Source: Bacteroidota bacterium
GTDB lineage: Bacteria; Bacteroidota; Bacteroidia; Bacteroidales; 4484-276
Length of the DNA: 10,868 bases
Reading direction: 5' to 3'
Assembly (NCBI GenBank): GCA_013203545.1
Contig: JABMQA010000828.1
Location: 1-10,868 of the forward strand
In this document: positions 7,085-10,868 of the stretch, piece after piece
How positions within the stretch are numbered: position 1 is the stretch's first letter
Layout: each line of letters starts with the position of its first letter
The notes under the pieces: generated by a model
Seen by the model: the letters and a program-made list of their open reading frames with translations, nothing else
What the model was told of the DNA's origin: nothing
Database searches by the model: none
Position numbers and translations under genes: made by a program

Positions 7085-7186
7085 ATGAATACAGCAACTG
7101 TTAAAAATCTTTACAATAATTATGCTTTTTTCTATGATCTGGTCAATTCAAAAACATTATGGGGAAAATGTAAATATGTACTATGA
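7085..7186 (+). pseudogene. N-terminal fragment of a second SAM methyltransferase
   Basis: ATG 7085 opens 33 codons ending at TGA 7184. The peptide (MNTATVKNLYNNYAFFYDLV, then NSKTLWGKC) looks like the start of a class I methyltransferase of the UbiE/BioC type, where 'LY..YA.FYD' is the usual N-terminal helix. The SAM-binding motif that should follow is absent: the DNA switches in another frame to a sulfatase tail near 7165-7180. It begins 14 bases after the preceding methyltransferase, so it was probably cotranscribed with it. A fusion deletion is the simplest explanation. Confidence 0.6.
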
Positions 7187-7808
7187 TGGCATTTCCGCAA
7201 CAACCATTAACCCTGAGATCTCAATCAATGATGATAAAAAAGTTATTCTGGACAAACTGAACAGGCTCGCAGATTTCGATGGCACACCTGCGTTTTTCTA
7301 TTTGCATTTCATGTCGACACATAATGTGGGGATTATGGATCCGGCATATATGGTATATGAACCAAGTAAACTAAGTTCATTTGGCAGATCAACGCCATTA
7401 ACAAATTTGATTAACAACTTTGACAACAGGGTTATTCAGTTGGACAATTCTTTAAAAGAAACCATTTCAATCCTGGATAAAAAGGGATATTTGGAAAATG
7501 CGATTGTGATTTTCACTGCTGACTTATTGAGCATCCCGGTACCGGAATCGTGGGATGGTTATTCGATCTTTGAAGAAAACCGACCGGAATTTATTTTTCA
7601 GCATGAAAAAAAATACCATTCATGTATCTGGGCCAACGATACTTCCCTATATCAATACGTTTATAACAAACATACACACATACAGGAACTATTTGATATG
7701 AAATCCGAAATCACTCAATACAGAAACATCATAGATCAGTTTGACAAGGAACGATTACAAACTGTAAAAACAAGCCTGGAAAATTTCTATTCAATTAAGC
7801 TTGATTAA
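7176..7808 (+). pseudogene. Truncated, internally deleted sulfatase-like hydrolase
   Basis: The frame is open from 7122, but sulfatase-like sequence starts around ATG 7176 (MYYDGISATTINPE) and runs 210 residues to TAA 7806. FDGTPAFFYLHFMSTHNVG, LINNFDNRVIQLDNSL and GYLENAIVIFTAD match the C-terminal half of the alkaline-phosphatase/sulfatase fold. The N-terminal half with the Cys/Ser nucleophile (C/S-x-P-x-R) is missing. Where FTAD should continue as HGE with the metal-binding Asp/His, the sequence jumps at about 7524 to LSIPVPESWDGYSIF, which normally lies some 60-80 residues later ('LGLPIPESWDG'). So an in-frame deletion removed the metal site as well. The rest (RPEFIFQHEKKYHSC, ANDTSLYQYVYN) is a normal tail. 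The product cannot be an active sulfatase, though it remains translatable. Confidence 0.8.
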
Positions 7809-7849
7809 GTTATTGGTTCGATAAAACAACATCGTTCTTTCGTTCAATC

Positions 7850-7973
7850 ATTCCACCATTCCATCATTCCATGCTCTCTCCACAATCTCTGTGGGCTTCG
7901 CGCTTTACACGCTTCGCTCCCTGCGCTCTGCTCTCCGCACTTTGCTTTCCACGCTTTGTGCTTTGCACTCCCT
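7850..7973. repeat. Degenerate short tandem repeats, A-poor strand
   Basis: Three 8-bp ATTCCANN units (7850-7873) are followed by roughly 85 bases of degenerate CGCTTTGC-like words. The composition is strongly unlike the flanking genes. No hairpin with a T-run is evident, so I do not call it a terminator. Confidence 0.65.
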
Positions 7974-8041
7974 CTCCACTCAGAATTTATACTCAGTAAA
8001 AATTAGAAGCCATTAGCCAAAAATCCGGTTATTTCAGCAGG

Positions 8042-8068
8042 TTGATACAACTAAAAGCTGTATTTTCG
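8042..8068 (+). promoter_or_regulatory. Candidate promoter of the kor/vor operon
   Basis: TATTTTCG at 8061-8068 matches the TAnnTTTG -7 element at all but one position and lies 43 bases before ATG 8111. A TTG at 8042-8044 could serve as the -33 element, but the spacer is 16 bases instead of about 19. It is the best candidate in the gap, not a firm call. Confidence 0.35.
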
Positions 8069-8110
8069 TGCGTTCAAAACATATTATCAAACATATCAAA
8101 AATTAAATAT

Positions 8111-8341
8111 ATGGCTAGAGTTCAAGGAGCTATCGTTGTTGACCGTGAACGGTGCAAGGGATGTGAGGTATGCGTACCGGCGTGTCCCACACAGGTCATC
8201 GAATTGGCTAATGAAGTAAACGGTAAAGGCTATCATTATGCGTATATGGCAAACCCGGATGCATGTACCGGATGTTCGAACTGCGCCATCGTATGCCCTG
8301 ATGGTGTTATATCAGTTTACAGGGTCAAAAAAACAGCATAG
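8111..8341 (+). CDS. korD: 2-oxoacid:ferredoxin oxidoreductase delta (ferredoxin) subunit
   Basis: The 76-residue protein is a two-cluster ferredoxin. Cys15, 18, 21 and 25 (CKGCEVCVPAC-P) and Cys52, 55, 58 and 62 (CTGCSNCAIVC-P) are two complete CxxCxxCxxxCP motifs for two [4Fe-4S] clusters. It passes electrons from the catalytic TPP site of the complex to external ferredoxin. It is the first gene of the operon; the alpha-subunit gene starts 24 bases later. The frame is open back to a TTG at 8042, but MARVQGAIVVDRERC is the usual N-terminus, so ATG 8111 is chosen. The leader is AT-rich without a Shine-Dalgarno site. The symbol follows the 2-oxoglutarate naming; vorD would fit if the substrate is a branched-chain 2-oxoacid. 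Confidence 0.9.
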   Translation: MARVQGAIVVDRERCKGCEVCVPACPTQVIELANEVNGKGYHYAYMANPDACTGCSNCAIVCPDGVISVYRVKKTA

Positions 8342-8365
8342 TTAAAGAATTAAAATTCAGATAAA

Positions 8366-9451
8366 ATGGGTGAATTAAAGTTAATGAAAGGAAATGAGGC
8401 GATTGCAGAAGCTGCCATCCGCGCTGGTGTGGATGCTTACTTCGGATACCCGATCACGCCTCAGTCGGAAGTAATCGAATACCTGACTTACGAAAAGCCT
8501 GAGGAGCGCACCGGTATGGTTGTTTTACAGGCAGAAAGCGAATTGGCAGCTATAAATATGGTGTATGGTGCGGCTTCCACAGGAAAAAAAGTTTTGACCT
8601 CTTCTTCCAGCCCGGGGATCAGCCTTTACCAGGAAGGCATCTCGTATATTGCCGGTGCTGAATTGCCTTGTGTAATCGCAAATGTGGTGCGTGGCGGCCC
8701 CGGATTGGGTACCATTCAACCATCACAGGCCGACTATTTCCAATCTGTCAAGGGTGGCGGTCATGGTGATTACCGGTTGCTTACGCTGGCACCATCGTCG
8801 GTGCAGGAGATGGCCGATTTTGTGGAGCTGGGATTCGAAATTGCATTTAAATACAGAAATCCAGTGATGATCCTTACCGATGGTATGATAGGTCAAATGA
8901 TGGAAAAAGTTGAACTTAAAGATCCTGTACCACGATGGACCGATGAACAAATACAGGAAATCAGCGGTTCGTGGGCAACTGTTGGAAAGCCTGCCAACAG
9001 GGAACGTAACATTGTCACATCACTCTACCTTGATTCGGCAATAATGGAACAACACAACCACCACCTTCAGGCAAAGTACAGGCAAATGGAAGCAGAAGAG
9101 GTACGTTATGAAACTTTCGACACCGAGGATGCCGAATATTTAATGGTGGCTTATGGTTCTTCTGCGCGGATCGCGCAAAAATCGCTGACCCTTGCACGTG
9201 CAAAAGGCATCAAAGTTGGCTTGCTCAGACCCATTACGCTCTATCCTTTCCCGGCAAAACCGCTTTTGGACCTGGTTCCGCAATTAAAGGGAATTCTGTC
9301 TGTTGAGATGAGTGCCGGACAGATGATAGAAGATGTACGACTTTCAGTAGAATGTAAAGTTCCGGTGGTTCATTTTGGAAGATTCGGTGGCATTATACAT
9401 TCACCTGAAGAGGTACTTGAAGCCCTCGAACAAAAAATTATAGGAGGATAA
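8366..9451 (+). CDS. korA: 2-oxoacid:ferredoxin oxidoreductase alpha subunit (KorA/VorB type)
   Basis: The 361-residue protein is a full-length alpha subunit. Its N-terminal pyrimidine-binding domain carries GYPITPQSEVIEYL (27-40), where YPITPxS is the family signature of the substrate- and TPP-contacting loop. LQAESELAAINMVYGAA (54-70) has the Glu that activates TPP, and VVRGGPGLGTIQPSQAD (107-123) follows. The C-terminal domain (about 250-345) has YGSSARIAQ and RPITLYPFP, typical of the PFOR_II domain, then EMSAGQMIEDVRL. Such proteins are often named 3-methyl-2-oxobutanoate dehydrogenase subunit VorB, yet the same family includes 2-oxoglutarate enzymes, so the substrate stays open. The gene ends in GGA GGA TAA, which also serves as the Shine-Dalgarno site of the next gene, three bases downstream; the two are likely translationally coupled. 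Confidence 0.92.
   Translation: MGELKLMKGNEAIAEAAIRAGVDAYFGYPITPQSEVIEYLTYEKPEERTGMVVLQAESELAAINMVYGAASTGKKVLTSSSSPGISLYQEGISYIAGAELPCVIANVVRGGPGLGTIQPSQADYFQSVKGGGHGDYRLLTLAPSSVQEMADFVELGFEIAFKYRNPVMILTDGMIGQMMEKVELKDPVPRWTDEQIQEISGSWATVGKPANRERNIVTSLYLDSAIMEQHNHHLQAKYRQMEAEEVRYETFDTEDAEYLMVAYGSSARIAQKSLTLARAKGIKVGLLRPITLYPFPAKPLLDLVPQLKGILSVEMSAGQMIEDVRLSVECKVPVVHFGRFGGIIHSPEEVLEALEQKIIGG
9442..9447 (+). promoter_or_regulatory. Canonical Shine-Dalgarno site of the beta-subunit gene
   Basis: AGGAGG lies inside the last codons of the alpha-subunit gene, seven bases before ATG 9455. It is the one perfect Shine-Dalgarno sequence in the window, where other genes show AT-rich leaders, and it fixes the beta-subunit start. 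Confidence 0.8.
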
Positions 9452-9454
9452 GCA

Positions 9455-10231
9455 ATGGATATTAAAGATATCATCAAAGAAGAAAACCTGGTTTATTCAA
9501 AAACCAAACTCATGACCGATAATGTCCTGTCGTATTGCCCGGGCTGCGGACACGGCACGGCACACAGGATCGTCATGGAAATCATCGATGAGATGGGTTT
9601 ACAGTCAAATACAATTGGTATTGCACCTGTGGGATGTTCCGTTCTCGCTTACGATTTTATGAACATCGACATGATACAGGCGGCTCATGGCAGGGCTCCT
9701 GCTGTGGCAACCGGTGTGAAGCGGACCTGGCCCGATAAAACAGTTTTTACTTATCAGGGTGATGGCGACCTTGCTGCGATCGGTACTGCCGAAACCATCC
9801 ATGCCTGCAACCGCGGAGAAAACATTACAATTATCTTTATTAACAATGGGATTTATGGTATGACCGGTGGCCAGATGGCGCCGACCACCCTTGAGGGTAT
9901 GAAAACCTCCACCTCCCCCCATGGCCGTGATCTGAAAAAGATGGGTAACCCCCTGAAAATTACAGAGCTTATTGCACAGTTACCCGGGACATACTATGTA
10001 TCGCGCCAGGCAGTACATACGCCTGCTGCTGTTCGTAAAGCCAAGAAGGCCATCCGTAAAGCCTTTGAAATTCAGCAGGAAAACAAGGGGCTCACATTTG
10101 TTGAAGTGGTTTCAAACTGCAATTCAGGATGGAAACTTCCACCTGTGAAGTCCAACCAGTGGATGGTAGAGAATATGTTTCCATTCTACCAGTTGGGAGA
10201 TATCAAGGTAGATGGGGAGCTTGTAAAGTAG
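9455..10231 (+). CDS. korB: 2-oxoacid:ferredoxin oxidoreductase beta subunit (TPP, 4Fe-4S)
   Basis: The 258-residue beta subunit is complete. Cys28 and Cys31 (YCPGCGHG), Cys61 (APVGCSV) and Cys222 (VSNCNSGW) correspond to the four ligands of the [4Fe-4S] cluster in this family. The TPP-binding motif starts at GDGD (102-105) and ends at INNGIYGMTGGQ (129-140), with N130/N131 positioned for Mg2+. Together with alpha it decarboxylates a 2-oxoacid, transfers the acyl group to CoA and sends electrons via the ferredoxin subunit. It begins three bases after alpha with a perfect Shine-Dalgarno site. In related operons the gamma subunit follows directly; here a 629-base segment with a four-helix-bundle gene and repeats comes first. 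Confidence 0.93.
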   Translation: MDIKDIIKEENLVYSKTKLMTDNVLSYCPGCGHGTAHRIVMEIIDEMGLQSNTIGIAPVGCSVLAYDFMNIDMIQAAHGRAPAVATGVKRTWPDKTVFTYQGDGDLAAIGTAETIHACNRGENITIIFINNGIYGMTGGQMAPTTLEGMKTSTSPHGRDLKKMGNPLKITELIAQLPGTYYVSRQAVHTPAAVRKAKKAIRKAFEIQQENKGLTFVEVVSNCNSGWKLPPVKSNQWMVENMFPFYQLGDIKVDGELVK

Positions 10232-10232
10232 G

Positions 10233-10288
10233 AAGTGACTAAAGTACTTAGAGTGACTAAAGTACTTAAAGTGAACTAAAGTAATTAG
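10233..10288 (+). repeat. Upstream 18-bp repeat array and left stem arm
   Basis: AGTGACTAAAGTACTTAG (10234-10251) is followed by a copy with one change (10252-10269) and a degenerate third copy with a one-base insertion (10270-10288). More diverged words continue to about 10320. Positions 10233-10267 are the reverse complement of 10722-10756 at 29 of 35 positions (31 counting G-U pairs). The array begins two bases after the beta-subunit stop. Confidence 0.88.
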
Positions 10289-10363
10289 AGTTGGGAGTAA
10301 ATTTAAGTGTTAGAAGTGAAATAGTTTTTGGAAACAGTTTAAAAGAATTACAAAGTTTGAAAA

Positions 10364-10723
10364 ATGGATAATAAGGAATTTGGGAAACAACTCGAAACAA
10401 GGACAAAGAAGTTTGCGATTGAAATAATCATTTTGTCTTCTTCCTTGCCTGGATCTCCTGAAGGGCTTGTTATCAGAAATCAGGTAACTAAATCAGGGAC
10501 TAGCATCGGAGCGAATTACAGGGAGGCCAACAGGGCAAGAAGTAAAGCTGATTTTTCTAACAAAATGAAAATCAGCGAAAGCGAGGCAAGTGAGACTGCA
10601 TATTGGCTGGAAATCATTGAAGAGTTGAAATGGGCTAATCAAACTAAAGTTAATACAATGCTGAAAGAGGTAAATGAATTACTGGCTATTTTTTCTGCCT
10701 CTGGTAAAACTCTCAGACTTTAA
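10364..10723 (+). CDS. Four-helix-bundle protein (23S rRNA IVS / S23 type)
   Basis: The 119-residue, mostly helical protein matches the four-helix-bundle family of 23S rRNA intervening-sequence proteins (PF05635/TIGR02436). Key features are FAIEIIILSSSLP (17-29, helix 1), IRNQVTKSGTSIGANYREANRARSK quoted as QVTKSGTSIGANYREA (40-55), and DFSNKMKISESEASETAYWL (63-82), where family members show 'Q..RS..SI..N..EA...S..DF..K..I...E..E....L'. Family members form pentameric basic barrels and are thought to bind nucleic acid; the DGR accessory protein Avd has the same fold. Function here is unknown. It sits in the kor operon between beta and the presumed gamma gene and is enclosed by mutually complementary repeat arrays, as in rRNA intervening sequences. 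Lower GC and many Lys/Ala/Glu codons set it off from the kor genes. Confidence 0.88.
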   Translation: MDNKEFGKQLETRTKKFAIEIIILSSSLPGSPEGLVIRNQVTKSGTSIGANYREANRARSKADFSNKMKISESEASETAYWLEIIEELKWANQTKVNTMLKEVNELLAIFSASGKTLRL

Positions 10724-10822
10724 GTACTTTAAGTACTCTAGGCACTTTAGACACTTGTAACTCTAGGCACTTTAGACACTTGTAACTCTAGGCACTTTAT
10801 GAACTCCAAACTTTAGGCACTT
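10722..10822 (+). repeat. Downstream 25-bp repeat array and right stem arm
   Basis: A 25-base unit (CTCTAGGCACTTTAGACACT followed by TGTAA) occurs at 10736-10760 and, identically, at 10761-10785. A third copy at 10786-10810 keeps the first 14 bases and then diverges, and a fourth partial word (CTTTAGGCACTTG) ends near 10823. The first part (10722-10756) pairs with the upstream array. The array begins inside the stop region of the four-helix-bundle gene (TAA 10721-10723). No unique spacers of constant length are present, so it is not a CRISPR. Confidence 0.88.
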
Positions 10823-10860
10823 GAGCAAATAGAAACAATAAACACATAAAACACAAACAC

Positions 10861-10868
10861 ATGACAGA
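10861..10868 (+). CDS. Presumed start of the gamma subunit gene (edge)
   Basis: The window ends with ATGACAGA, which reads Met-Thr-Glu/Asp. In related kor/vor operons the gene after beta encodes the gamma subunit, which often begins MTEE followed by a glycine-rich nucleotide-fold motif. Position and first residues fit, after an A/C-rich leader (AACACATAAAACACAAACAC). Only eight bases are visible, so this is an expectation from context. Confidence 0.5.

Larger units (their letters stand above)
7809..8110. other. Intergenic region with low-complexity repeats
   Basis: These 302 bases separate the sulfatase remnant from the kor operon and hold no credible gene. From 7850 to 7873 an 8-bp unit repeats three times (ATTCCACC, ATTCCATC, ATTCCATG). 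From about 7890 to 7973 there is a degenerate run of 'GCTTT/GCTC' words (CGCTTTACAC, CGCTCTGCTC, CACTTTGCTTTCC, ACGCTTTGTG), very poor in A on this strand. Similar junk-like runs occur between genes in other Bacteroidota. The part from about 8040 should hold the kor operon promoter. Confidence 0.7.

Noticed and set aside
7122..7175. Extended start of the sulfatase frame at ATG 7122
   Set aside because: These 18 codons are an out-of-frame reading of the methyltransferase fragment and have no sulfatase character.
8042..8110. TTG start adding 23 residues to the ferredoxin subunit
   Set aside because: The added residues are not family-like, and ATG 8111 gives the usual N-terminus with both cluster motifs intact.
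10364..10723. Avd accessory protein of a diversity-generating retroelement
   Set aside because: The fold family is shared, but there is no reverse transcriptase and no template or variable repeat in the window. The flanks fit an intervening-sequence layout better.
10736..10822. CRISPR array
   Set aside because: The 25-base units are directly adjacent or continuous, with no unique spacers, and no cas gene is near.

Overview
The window looks like part of a Bacteroidota chromosome, most likely an anaerobic lineage of the Bacteroidales/Marinilabiliales type. Support comes from a promoter of the Bacteroidota form TTTG-N19-TAnnTTTG (4290-4320), mostly weak or absent Shine-Dalgarno sites before AT-rich starts, lipoprotein signals, a ferredoxin-dependent 2-oxoacid oxidoreductase operon of the kor/vor type, and a tricorn-like peptidase tail. 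Family names come from motif recognition by eye; no database search was run.

Layout. 1-94 is the tail of a gene that looks like a tricorn-type S41 peptidase, followed by a strong hairpin terminator (115-149). 321-1424 (minus) is a class V aminotransferase-fold PLP enzyme without the cysteine-desulfurase loop. 1425-1973 is a gene-free gap holding an imperfect palindrome and a 17-bp duplication. 1974-3356 is a POT-family peptide/proton symporter. From about 3399 to 7808 intact genes alternate with wreckage: the C-terminal piece of an ATC-hydrolase-like gene (3399-3560), an intact VOC protein with a lipoprotein-like leader (3658-4200), an intact PQQ-like beta-propeller lipoprotein (4342-5637), a DUF1905-like gene with two nonsense codons (5704-5944), an intact methyltransferase with GRAS-like motifs (5982-7070), then the first 33 codons of a second methyltransferase joined to an internally deleted sulfatase tail (7085-7808). 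7809-8110 is repeat-rich intergenic DNA.

8111 to the right edge is the 2-oxoacid:ferredoxin oxidoreductase operon: a two-cluster ferredoxin subunit (korD/vorD-like), the alpha subunit, and the TPP/Fe-S beta subunit. Together they would oxidatively decarboxylate a 2-oxoacid (2-oxoglutarate or a branched-chain 2-oxoacid) to the acyl-CoA and reduce ferredoxin. The gamma subunit expected next seems to begin exactly at the right edge (ATG at 10861). 

The most interesting observation lies between beta and the presumed gamma gene. A 629-bp segment carries a four-helix-bundle (23S rRNA intervening-sequence/S23 type) gene, flanked by short repeat arrays that are complementary to each other: 10233-10267 pairs with 10722-10756 at 29 of 35 positions. 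This is the architecture of a 23S rRNA intervening sequence (ORF enclosed in a stem), but placed inside a protein-coding operon.
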